A stretch of 64,000 nucleotides of DNA from Deltaproteobacteria bacterium (lineage in GTDB: Bacteria > Desulfobacterota > Desulfuromonadia > Desulfuromonadales > Geopsychrobacteraceae): positions 124,001 to 188,000 of the forward strand of contig JAJRQI010000034.1 of assembly GCA_024280335.1 (NCBI GenBank), in the 5' to 3' direction. Below are positions 32,791-40,809 of this stretch, in pieces. Both the position numbers and the translations under genes were made by a program. How positions within the stretch are numbered: position 1 is the first letter of the stretch; the number at the start of each line of letters is the position of its first letter. Under the pieces are notes generated by a model that saw only the letters and a list, made by a program, of their open reading frames with translations, searched no databases and had not been told where the DNA came from.

Positions 32791-34617
32791 CTATCTGCGG
32801 AACATCCGCTCAATCTCTGTTAGAGTGAGTCGCTGTATCACCGGTCGTCCGTGCGGGCAGTTCGTCTTAAAATCTACCTGATCCAGTTCACGCAACAGCG
32901 CCCGACACTCGACCGGAGTCAACGCCTGATTGGCACGGATCACGCCATGGCAGGCCATCAGAATCAGAATATCATCGATCGATTCCTGCAGTTGTCCGGT
33001 ACGACCGACCCGTTCCAGTTCAAGCGCAACATCGATCAGCAACTGTCCAGCGTCACGATTCGGCAATATTTGCGGAATGGCCTTCAACGCAAAGGATTTA
33101 CCGCCAAAGGGCTCCATCTCAAAGCCGAGCCGCTCAAGCTCCTGGCGATAATCGGTTAATGCCGCCGCACTGCGGAAATCGAGTTCGAGGATTTCTGGAA
33201 ACAACAGGGACTGACTGGCCACCGTCCCGCCGGCGTACGATTTTTTCAGTTTTTCAAAACCGACCCGTTCATGGGCGGCATGCTGGTCGACCAGAACCAG
33301 ATCATCGCCATCCTGACAGAGCAGAAAACTTTGATGATACTGACCGAGAATCTGCAGATTTGCAAAAAAACCGCCCTGATCTGCAACCGGTAAAAGGATC
33401 TGTTCGGCTTCAGGGCTGGAGGCTGGAGGCTGGAGGCGACCTGAGGCAGAAGCGAGTAAATCAGCCGACGGCAGGTTACTGACAGCTCCGGGGACGGCAT
33501 AGTCAACCGGCGGCTCGTTGACCGTTTTCGGCTGAGAAAATCGATCGACAACAGACATTTCATTGCCGGCAACAAAAGCTTCTGCAGACCGCTTATCCGT
33601 GGCCTGAGATGGTGACACCCAATCGGCGGGGCGCAGTGTCTGTTGCAAGGTCTGGGCGATAAAATCGTGTACCAGCGTTTGCTCACGGAAACGAACTTCA
33701 TGCTTGGTCGGATGCACATTGACATCAACCAGCGCCGGATCGATCTGCAGAAAGAGAATGACGACCGGATAGCGGCCCTTCATCAACAGATGTCGGTAAC
33801 CGTCCATGACCGCGTGCTGAACAACCCGATCGCGAATATAGCGCCCATTGATGAAAGTATAGATATGACTGGTCGCAGAGCGTGTCAACTGCGGTTGCGA
33901 AATCAAACCGTTCAGTTGCAGGTCCCCCCCCGCCTGCTGCTCGACTTCGAGCAGATCTTTGAGCAGAGAGCGGCCGAGCAGCGCCGCTACCCGTTCACGC
34001 ACCCCTTTCTCCCGACGTAAATCGAGCAAAATGCGATCGTTATGCTTGAGACGAAAGCTGACGGCCGGGTTCGCCAACGCCTGCTTGGTGACAACATCAG
34101 CAGCATGGCCCAATTCGGTCTGTTCTTTCCGCAGAAATTTGCGTCGGGCCGGAAGGTTAAAAAACAGATTGCGGATTTCGATCACCGTTCCACGTGGCAG
34201 ACCGACCTCTTCTGCGCGCTTGATCAGGCCGCCCTCAGCATAAATCTCCTGCCCGAGCCCCTCATCATTGCCACAGGTTTTCAGGTGAAAGCGAGAAACC
34301 GAGGCGATCGACGCCAACGCTTCGCCACGAAAACCGAGCGTTGAGAGTGCAAATAGATCGTTATCCGTACGGATTTTACTGGTGGCATGACGTTCGAGAG
34401 AGAGAAAAGCATCCTGCCGGCTCATGCCGCTGCCATTGTCGGAAACCCTGATCAGCTTTTTGCCTCCCGCTTCCAGCTCAATCAGGATGTCGCCGGCACC
34501 GGCATCCAGAGAATTCTCCAACAACTCCTTGACCACTGAAGAAGGACGTTCGACAACCTCTCCGGCCGCAATCTTGTTACAAAGGTCCTCCGGGAGAACC
34601 TGAATCTTGTTTTCCAT
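32791..34617 (-). CDS. mutL: MutL, mismatch repair protein with endonuclease motif
   Basis: 608 residues. The N-terminal GHKL ATPase shows KIAAGEVVERPSSVVKELLEN, VSDNGSGM, RHATSKI and GFRGEALASIASV. The C-terminal domain has the metal-binding nicking motif DQHAAHERVGFEKL (the DQHAx2Ex4E pattern) and CPHGRP, so this MutL is predicted to nick DNA, as in bacteria without MutH. The ATG at 34617 (MENKIQVLP) is chosen; an in-frame extension of 13 residues is not conserved. The linker at about residues 394-402 is encoded by three tandem copies of a 7-base unit, where gain or loss of one unit would shift the frame. Confidence 0.96.
   Translation of the reverse strand: MENKIQVLPEDLCNKIAAGEVVERPSSVVKELLENSLDAGAGDILIELEAGGKKLIRVSDNGSGMSRQDAFLSLERHATSKIRTDNDLFALSTLGFRGEALASIASVSRFHLKTCGNDEGLGQEIYAEGGLIKRAEEVGLPRGTVIEIRNLFFNLPARRKFLRKEQTELGHAADVVTKQALANPAVSFRLKHNDRILLDLRREKGVRERVAALLGRSLLKDLLEVEQQAGGDLQLNGLISQPQLTRSATSHIYTFINGRYIRDRVVQHAVMDGYRHLLMKGRYPVVILFLQIDPALVDVNVHPTKHEVRFREQTLVHDFIAQTLQQTLRPADWVSPSQATDKRSAEAFVAGNEMSVVDRFSQPKTVNEPPVDYAVPGAVSNLPSADLLASASGRLQPPASSPEAEQILLPVADQGGFFANLQILGQYHQSFLLCQDGDDLVLVDQHAAHERVGFEKLKKSYAGGTVASQSLLFPEILELDFRSAAALTDYRQELERLGFEMEPFGGKSFALKAIPQILPNRDAGQLLIDVALELERVGRTGQLQESIDDILILMACHGVIRANQALTPVECRALLRELDQVDFKTNCPHGRPVIQRLTLTEIERMFRR
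33414..33437. repeat. Heptamer repeat inside the mutL linker
   Basis: Three perfect tandem copies of GGCTGGA on the plus strand (33414-33434) are followed by GGC. They encode part of LQPPASSPEA in MutL. One base separates the unit from that at 53055-53075 when read on opposite strands (GCCTCCA versus GCCTCAA). Confidence 0.9.
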
Positions 34618-34654
34618 CAGCGTCCATAACTCAACAGCAAATTGTCCGACAAAC

Positions 34655-34682
34655 AAAGAAAGCGGCCGAAATTACCGACCGC
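34655..34682 (-). terminator. Terminator of the ExeA-like ATPase gene
   Basis: A 7-bp stem with one G-T pair (34662-34668 with 34676-34682) is followed by TTTCTTTG on the minus strand, about 30 bases past the stop and before mutL. Confidence 0.65.
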
Positions 34683-34712
34683 CAGACAGAACAACCAACA
34701 TGGAACTAAAAA

Positions 34713-35618
34713 TTAATCATCTTCCAACGTATCGAAAATTATCTCGATCTCATCAAGGTCGCTCGGCTCGGCAACAAAGTTTTTTTCAGTTTGCGGCACT
34801 TTCCGCAAGCCCAGGTCTTCGGTAACGTTCTGGACAATCTTCTCGGTGACGCCTGTGTCGCGGCGTAAATAAACTTCAAACAATGCATTATCGCAGATGG
34901 TATTGATCAAACGGGGAACCCCACCGGAAAACTGATGGATCAACGGCAGCGTTGAAGGCTCGAACGGCGCAGTCTGAGCGCCGGCAATCTTCAGCCGATG
35001 GTTGATATAGGCGACCGTCGATGCAGCCGCCAGTGGCTGCAAGGTATATTTAACCGCGATCCGCTGCGCCAGGGGCTCATCCAGTTGCATGATTGCGTCA
35101 AGTTCCGGCAGGCCGAAGAAAACAATATTCAGCAATTTCTTGTCGGGAATTTCCAGATTCAACAGACCGCGAAATTCTTCCATCAACTCTTTCGTCTGCA
35201 GCATTTGTGCTTCATCGATCAGCACAACCGCCTTGCGGCCTTCAGATTCAATCTGTAAAAGTCGTTCGTAGAGTTGCTTGAGCATCTTCAGGGGATTGCT
35301 GTCGGGGCTCTTTATTCCCAATTGCATGCAGATTCGGGACAGCAGCCATTCCGGCGTGATCCCGGAATGGATCATCACCAATAGAGAGGATTCATATTTT
35401 TCAATCGGCAAGCTATCCAGCATCCGTCTGGCCAGAGTGGTTTTTCCGGTGCCGACCCCACCGACCAGAACGGCCAGGCCTTTGTTCGAGTCGACAGAGT
35501 ACATCAGGCGGATCAGCGCCTGATTGTGCTGCTCGCTGGCGAAATAGAATTTTTCATTGGGGGCGTTTGAAAAAGGCTCACGATCAAAGTTGAAATAGTC
35601 GGTGTAGCCCATAAACAC
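34713..35618 (-). CDS. ExeA/GspA-like AAA ATPase
   Basis: 301 residues. The N-terminus MGYTDYFNFDREPFSNAPNE is typical of ExeA/MshM-type ATPases. Walker A is GGVGTGKTT, Walker B is KAVVLIDEAQML, and sensor and arginine regions follow (FFGLPELDAIM, LAQRIAVKYTLQPL). A short acidic C-terminal tail (SDLDEIEIIFDTLEDD) replaces the peptidoglycan-binding domain of true ExeA. Related ATPases assist assembly of type II secretion or pilus complexes. The stretch between this start and the stop of the neighbouring TPR gene is 37 bases, so they are probably co-transcribed. Confidence 0.85.
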   Translation of the reverse strand: MFMGYTDYFNFDREPFSNAPNEKFYFASEQHNQALIRLMYSVDSNKGLAVLVGGVGTGKTTLARRMLDSLPIEKYESSLLVMIHSGITPEWLLSRICMQLGIKSPDSNPLKMLKQLYERLLQIESEGRKAVVLIDEAQMLQTKELMEEFRGLLNLEIPDKKLLNIVFFGLPELDAIMQLDEPLAQRIAVKYTLQPLAAASTVAYINHRLKIAGAQTAPFEPSTLPLIHQFSGGVPRLINTICDNALFEVYLRRDTGVTEKIVQNVTEDLGLRKVPQTEKNFVAEPSDLDEIEIIFDTLEDD

Positions 35619-35655
35619 TCCGGAGCAAGGGACAAATCGGTCAGGTCAACGCGAA

Positions 35656-37803
35656 TTAAAGGAAGGAGATCCGATCTTTGCTTTCTTCGACCGGTTCGGT
35701 TGTGACATTATCGCCACCGAGCTTTACCTGCAGGGCACGAACCTTTACCGCGACATCCCGGTAGTTTTCATCCTGAGCAAAAACCGCCTGGTAGCTGGCA
35801 GAGGCCTCTGCGTACTGCTCGGAACGTTCATACAGAGAACCAAGCTCGTAACCAAGGTTCTGGCGTTGATTTTCCTCAAGATGTTCCGAATCGAGAGCCT
35901 GACGGAACATTTTTTCCGCATTGACAAAATCACCTTTGTCGGAAAAGCATAATCCCCGAAGGGTCTGGCAATCAACAAAACGGGCAGGATCTCTTTCAGC
36001 CTTTTCAAACTCACTGATCGCGTCATCCAGCAATCCCATTTCACGATAAGCGATCCCCAGGTTGTAGTGGGATTCCATGTCATCGGCCGCGATCTGCTCA
36101 TCAACATCGGTGCGAAACACCTTTTTTTCTGTCGCCGGATTAAGCGATGAGGCCAGAAGAGAATCGCCGGAATCAGACAGGTCGGAGAAGTCATCGCTTA
36201 ACATCTCCGTAGCAAGATCTTGCAGTTCCGATGACGTATCCTGCTCTGAACCACTCAGGTGCGGCATAATTTGTTCAAGCTTCTGCTGACAGGCTGCAGA
36301 GTCCGGGGCATAAGCCAGTACCGCACGGCAGAGTTTTTCCGCCTCTGCATACAGCCCCTGCTGCACATAAAATTCTGCCTCTTCAAGGTCTGCCTGCAAA
36401 TCATGCTGATCTTCCGTAACCGCAGCAGCAACCGGCTCATCGGCCTCCATATCGAAGGAAAACTCCAGATCATCCTCGGCAGCAGATTCGAATCCTGTCG
36501 TGTCGCTGAGATTCAACTCAATAATCTCATCTCCAGCTTCATCCGCAACCACCGCAGACTCATCCAGCGGTTCTAACTGCAGATCAAAACCGGACTCTTC
36601 AGCCGGGATCTCAAAGATCAGATCCTCTTCAGCGACCTCGGCTGTCCCTTCGTCAAGGCCAAGGTCTATTGTCTGAATCTCGACATCCTCGACAGCGCTT
36701 CCCAGAAGCGAGTCGGAAAGAGTCTCCTCGACGTAAACCTCTTGCGGTTCAGCCTCTTGCTCCGACATGATATCGAGCAGCTTTTCTCCATCCCCGGTCA
36801 ACTCGTAGATCGAATCGAGGGTCTGCATCACCTGCTGATTGTTCTTTAGAATCTCTTTCAGATCTTCATAATACCCCTTGAGGACATCGATACGGTCAGA
36901 TTTGAAAAAAGCGTCTTTCCAGTCTTCCAGTTCAGCAAGAGCCAGCTCATAGCGGCGGCTGCTGAAATAGCATCGGACCAGAGCTTCACGGATATCCAGG
37001 TCGGTCGGATCCATGTCGAGCAGATGCTGATAGGTCTGTTGCGACTGGTCCCAATCCTGCAGATCATCGTACCCTCGGGCCAGCAGGCGAAGGATATCGG
37101 GATTTGCAGGATTATCCCTGAGCAGGCTGGAAAGGATGGTTACCCCTTTCGCCAGTTCCCCCTTTTCATACAGGGTTAACGCCAGGCCCATTTGAAGTTT
37201 CTTATTATTCGGGAACAGGGGGAGAAATAATTTGTAGAGTTTGAGGATCTTGTCGAACTTATTCTTCTGACCGAGGATCTCCAGAACGCCCTCAAATTCA
37301 ACCAGACCTTCTTCTTCCCGATCGTTTGAAACATAGACCTCGGCGAGCTTAACCCGTACATTGAGATTTGCAGAATCAAGTTCACGCATCCTCTCAAGGG
37401 TCTTGATGGTATCCGCGATCATTCCATTGCGTTCATAATAGTTAGAAAGATTGCGGTATTCGGCCATGGCATTGCCGATCAGGCCCTGTTTTTCGTTCAG
37501 TTCAGCCAAACGGTTAAACAGGGAGACCTGACCGGGATCGAGTCGCTGCATCTGTTTATAAATTGCGATCGCCTTAAGATAGAATCCATTACTGGAAAAA
37601 TACTTGGCGACTGATTCGTATTGCTCGAAGGCATCGGCGTTTTTGTTGGTCCGAACATAAAGTTCGGCCAACTTCTGCCGCGAACGGACGTCACCGGGGT
37701 CGATCTCAACGACCTTGGCGAAATCTTTAATCGCGCGGACAATCTGCTTTTTCTTCAGGTTTTTCTGCGCAGACTCAAGCAGCTTATCTTTATTCGTTGC
37801 CAA
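35656..37803 (-). CDS. Large TPR protein with acidic central region
   Basis: 715 residues, no signal peptide. Residues 1-340 are consecutive tetratricopeptide repeats (LLESAQKNLKKKQIVRAIKD, LFNRLAELNEKQGLIGNAMAEY and others). Residues about 350-490 are strongly acidic and low in complexity (EVYVEETLSDSLLGSAVEDVE, LELSF-like repeats), reminiscent of FimV. Residues 500-700 are further TPRs (ADLEEAEFYVQQGLYAEAEKL, MESHYNLGIAYREMGLLDDA). The role is unknown. Its position directly before the ExeA-like ATPase suggests a scaffold for envelope-spanning machinery. Confidence 0.85.
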   Translation of the reverse strand: MATNKDKLLESAQKNLKKKQIVRAIKDFAKVVEIDPGDVRSRQKLAELYVRTNKNADAFEQYESVAKYFSSNGFYLKAIAIYKQMQRLDPGQVSLFNRLAELNEKQGLIGNAMAEYRNLSNYYERNGMIADTIKTLERMRELDSANLNVRVKLAEVYVSNDREEEGLVEFEGVLEILGQKNKFDKILKLYKLFLPLFPNNKKLQMGLALTLYEKGELAKGVTILSSLLRDNPANPDILRLLARGYDDLQDWDQSQQTYQHLLDMDPTDLDIREALVRCYFSSRRYELALAELEDWKDAFFKSDRIDVLKGYYEDLKEILKNNQQVMQTLDSIYELTGDGEKLLDIMSEQEAEPQEVYVEETLSDSLLGSAVEDVEIQTIDLGLDEGTAEVAEEDLIFEIPAEESGFDLQLEPLDESAVVADEAGDEIIELNLSDTTGFESAAEDDLEFSFDMEADEPVAAAVTEDQHDLQADLEEAEFYVQQGLYAEAEKLCRAVLAYAPDSAACQQKLEQIMPHLSGSEQDTSSELQDLATEMLSDDFSDLSDSGDSLLASSLNPATEKKVFRTDVDEQIAADDMESHYNLGIAYREMGLLDDAISEFEKAERDPARFVDCQTLRGLCFSDKGDFVNAEKMFRQALDSEHLEENQRQNLGYELGSLYERSEQYAEASASYQAVFAQDENYRDVAVKVRALQVKLGGDNVTTEPVEESKDRISFL

Positions 37804-37850
37804 AAAGAACTCCCCCGAAATGGATATTCACTCTAATCATACCATTTGAA

Positions 37851-37880
37851 ACTTTACGCGATCAGCTTAGACCATGTCAA
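37851..37880 (-). promoter_or_regulatory. Candidate sigma-70 promoter for the TPR gene
   Basis: Minus-strand TTGACA (37880-37875) and TAAAGT (37856-37851) are 18 bases apart, about 48 bases before the ATG at 37803. Confidence 0.6.
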
Positions 37881-37972
37881 GTAACACGGTTGGATTCCTT
37901 TAAGAAAAACAGTGAACTGAAGTTGCTGAATTAGCGCGACAGATTCAGCACGAAGCTATCGGCGTCACAGCA

Positions 37973-38683
37973 TCAGAGTCGCTTCAATCGCTCGACCTCA
38001 GTCGAGCTCAAACGTCGATAACAACCGGTCTTGAGATCAGCCAGAGCAAGGAAACCGATCCGCACCCGCTTCAACCTGACCACCGGCAGGCCGAGCAGAT
38101 CACACATCCGTCGCACCTGACGATTTCGACCTTCACTGAGCGTCAACTCAAACCAGCAGGAATGGCCGGTTGAGCGGATATTTCCCACTTTCGCCGGCAA
38201 CGTCAGCCCATCATCCAGCACCACCCCCGTTTCGAGCTGTCGTCTGATCCCGGCAGACATCTGTCCACGGGCCTTAATCAGGTAGGTCTTCTCTACATGA
38301 TGCCGGGGATGAGCAAGGTGTTGCGCAAGGTCGCCGTCATTGGTCAGCAGCAACATCCCTTCCGTATTGTAATCGAGACGGCCGACCGGAAAGAGCCGCT
38401 GCGGCAAGGCGGCAACCAGATCGGTCACCAGCTTCCGACCCTGCGGATCTTTCAGCGACGACACATAACCACGGGGCTTGTTCAGCAAAACGGTAACCTT
38501 CGCTTCGGCAGCGGAGAGTCTGCGCCCGTCGACCAGCAGTTGATCGATCGACAGGTCGGCCCGATCCCCCAGTTTGGCAACCGCGCCGTTGAGCAGAACC
38601 TTCCCTTCGGCAATCCAACTTTCCGCCTGCCGGCGTGACGCCAACCCGGCTTGGGCGATCAATTTCTGTAACCGCTCAGCCAT
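37973..38683 (-). CDS. rluB: RluB-like 23S rRNA pseudouridine synthase
   Basis: 236 residues. An N-terminal S4 RNA-binding domain (ERLQKLIAQAGLASRRQAESWI) precedes the RsuA-family catalytic domain with LLNKPRGYVSSLKD, the active-site Asp motif FPVGRLDYNTEGMLLLTNDG, and the C-terminal LSEGRNRQVRRMCDLLG. The assignment to RluB (U2605) rather than RsuA, RluE or RluF rests on the usual scpA-scpB-rluB linkage. It overlaps scpB by eight bases. Confidence 0.93.
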   Translation of the reverse strand: MAERLQKLIAQAGLASRRQAESWIAEGKVLLNGAVAKLGDRADLSIDQLLVDGRRLSAAEAKVTVLLNKPRGYVSSLKDPQGRKLVTDLVAALPQRLFPVGRLDYNTEGMLLLTNDGDLAQHLAHPRHHVEKTYLIKARGQMSAGIRRQLETGVVLDDGLTLPAKVGNIRSTGHSCWFELTLSEGRNRQVRRMCDLLGLPVVRLKRVRIGFLALADLKTGCYRRLSSTEVERLKRL

Positions 38684-39248
38684 CGACCTGCCCCATCGCT
38701 TCCGAGGTTAACGGCACAGCCTCTGTCAATTCCGGGTCCAGAGCGCTGAACTCTTTGAGGGTCGGCAGATCATTCAGGTCGCGAAGACCGAACAGTTCCA
38801 GAAATTGACGGCTGGTTCCATACAGCAACGGCCGACCCGGCAGATCCTTTTTACCCAGAATCCGCAACAGGCTTTTCTCCAGCAGGGTTTTCAGCACCCC
38901 GCCGGAATCGACGCCGCGTAAGTATTCGATCTCGGCTCGGGTGATCGGTTGGCGATAGGCGATGATCGCCAAAGTCTCCAGGGCAGCCGGGGAGAAACGG
39001 AACGGGCGTTCTTTACTCAGTTTGCGCAACCAGGGAGCCAACTCACTAGCAGTACGGAATTGATAGCCACCGGCCACCTCTGCCAGAAAAAAACCACGCT
39101 GTAACGGCGGATAGTCGCGCTGCAACTGCTCTATCACGGGACGCAAGTCGGCTCGCTGCCGTTCCAACAACTGACAAAGTTTATCGAGCGACAAAGGAGA
39201 CTCTGCGGCAAAGATAAAAGCTTCAACCAAACGCTGCAGCTCATCCAT
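38676..39248 (-). CDS. scpB: ScpB, segregation and condensation protein B
   Basis: Kleisin-partner subunit of the SMC-ScpAB condensin. The 190-residue product has two winged-helix domains (LQRLVEAFIFAAESPLSLDKL; FSPAALETLAIIAYRQPITRAEIEYLRGVDSGGVL). The TLAIIAYRQPITRAEIE stretch is the family signature. The ATG at 39248 overlaps the scpA stop by eight bases (ATGGATGA); a longer frame upstream lies wholly inside scpA and is rejected. Confidence 0.96.
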   Translation of the reverse strand: MDELQRLVEAFIFAAESPLSLDKLCQLLERQRADLRPVIEQLQRDYPPLQRGFFLAEVAGGYQFRTASELAPWLRKLSKERPFRFSPAALETLAIIAYRQPITRAEIEYLRGVDSGGVLKTLLEKSLLRILGKKDLPGRPLLYGTSRQFLELFGLRDLNDLPTLKEFSALDPELTEAVPLTSEAMGQVDG

Positions 39249-40005
39249 AATCGAGTGCCGATTCCTCGCGAAAAATATCCGCGGATTGTTCACCGGAAGC
39301 CGGCAGCGACAACCAGATCTCACTGAATTCTCCAGCCTGTTCAAGCTTGACCCTACGCATCTTCACCAGTTCCAACATCGCCAGAAAGGTAACGACCAAC
39401 TCAGCACGCTGCGGCGCTTGCGGAAACATTTCGCGAAAGGTCCGTCGCGTTCCATCAGCAAGTCGCTCGATAAGCTTCTGCACGTATTCAGCCACCGACA
39501 AAGGCTCACGGATAACTTCATGAAAAACCTCGGTCGGTGCCGATTTCAGCAACCGATGGAAGGCTTCCGCCAGTTGATAAATACCGACCGCTACCTCGTC
39601 ATCGGCTTCATCCGCCGGAATTTCACTCGCCAGAAAATGGTTGACGAACAGATCGCGCGCGATCTGCGGCAGTCGTTCCAGGGAGAGCGCCGCCGCCTTG
39701 TAGCGTTGATATTCGAGCAAACGACGGACCAGTTCGGCACGCGGATCTTCCTCCTCTTCTTCAACCAATTCTTCATTTAACGGCAGCAACAGCCGTGATT
39801 TGATGTGAATCAGGGTCGCAGCCACCAGCAAAAACTCGCCCGCGACATCCAGATCCAGCTGTTTCATCTGGTCGATAATCCCCAGATACTGCTCAGTGAT
39901 TTCGACCATCGGGATATCATAGATGTCCATCTCATGGGTCTTGATCAGATGCAGCAACAGATCGAGGGGACCCTCGAAATTATCCAGATGAATTTTGATC
40001 GACAT
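39241..40005 (-). CDS. scpA: ScpA, segregation and condensation protein A
   Basis: Kleisin subunit linking SMC heads, 254 residues. The N-terminal signature is LDNFEGPLDLLLHLIKTHEMDIYDIPMVEITEQYL, read in two parts around residues 5-40. A central LLLAATLIHIKSRLLLP-like segment follows, and a C-terminal winged helix (VVTFLAMLELVKMRRVKL). Either ATG 40005 or the GTG just upstream, which overlaps the protease stop, could start translation; ATG is preferred. It belongs to the M50 protease-scpA-scpB-rluB operon. Confidence 0.96.
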   Translation of the reverse strand: MSIKIHLDNFEGPLDLLLHLIKTHEMDIYDIPMVEITEQYLGIIDQMKQLDLDVAGEFLLVAATLIHIKSRLLLPLNEELVEEEEEDPRAELVRRLLEYQRYKAAALSLERLPQIARDLFVNHFLASEIPADEADDEVAVGIYQLAEAFHRLLKSAPTEVFHEVIREPLSVAEYVQKLIERLADGTRRTFREMFPQAPQRAELVVTFLAMLELVKMRRVKLEQAGEFSEIWLSLPASGEQSADIFREESALDYG

Positions 40006-40007
40006 CA

Positions 40008-40694
40008 CTAATGTCCGAACAGAAACTGCATTGCCTGCCGCACGAAAACTAGTTCGCTCCCGGACAGCAGCACAACAAACGTATAGATGAGTGGTTGCAG
40101 CAGCAGCGACCAGACATCGGTGAAAAAAACCAGAATGAGGATCAGCACAAAACCGAACGGCTCAAGGCGGCTGATCAGGTTCGCCTGGCGCTCCGGCAGG
40201 ATTCCGGTCAGAATTCGGCCGCCATCCAGCGGCGGCACCGGCAGCAGATTAAAAACACCGAGCAATACATTGATATAGAGACTGAAACCGGCCATCATTC
40301 GCAACGGCTTGATGATCTGCATGAAGTATTGAGAACTGCCGAGTCCAGCCCCCTCAAGCAGGCTGAGCCCTTTCAAGAGCAGGGCCGAGCACAACGCCAG
40401 CAACAGGTTGGTCAGCGGACCGGCCAGCGCAACCCAGATCATGTCCCGGCGTGGGCGACGAAAATTCCCGGCATTCACCGGCACCGGACGTGCCCAGCCG
40501 AAACCGAACACAAACACCGCCAAAGTCCCGATCGGGTCAAGGTGGCGGACCGGGTTCAGGGTTAAGCGTCCCAGCAGCCGTGCCGTGGGATCACCGAATT
40601 TCTCAGCGACATAGCCATGTGCCACTTCGTGCAGAATGACCGCCAACAGAGCCGGCACCAGCATGACTGATATTTTCGAAATAATTGCTTCCAT
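40008..40694 (-). CDS. Site-2 protease family protein (M50)
   Basis: 228-residue membrane protein. The metalloprotease motif AVILHEVAHGYVA lies in the first TM segment, and the second zinc-ligand motif is NLLPVPPLDGGRI near residue 150. Four or five further hydrophobic segments surround these. The domain is the minimal S2P core without PDZ or CBS parts, and its substrate is unknown. It is often found upstream of scpA in deltaproteobacteria and firmicutes, and here its stop touches the scpA start. Confidence 0.9.
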   Translation of the reverse strand: MEAIISKISVMLVPALLAVILHEVAHGYVAEKFGDPTARLLGRLTLNPVRHLDPIGTLAVFVFGFGWARPVPVNAGNFRRPRRDMIWVALAGPLTNLLLALCSALLLKGLSLLEGAGLGSSQYFMQIIKPLRMMAGFSLYINVLLGVFNLLPVPPLDGGRILTGILPERQANLISRLEPFGFVLILILVFFTDVWSLLLQPLIYTFVVLLSGSELVFVRQAMQFLFGH

Positions 40695-40809
40695 AAATTC
40701 CTGTGGCGAGTTGGCGGTTGCCTGAAGCCATCCATCACGGTGCTGAATAGATTAAACATCGGATTTACCAGAATTGTAGCCCTCGGGTCAATAGCGACAG
40801 GCGTTTGAA

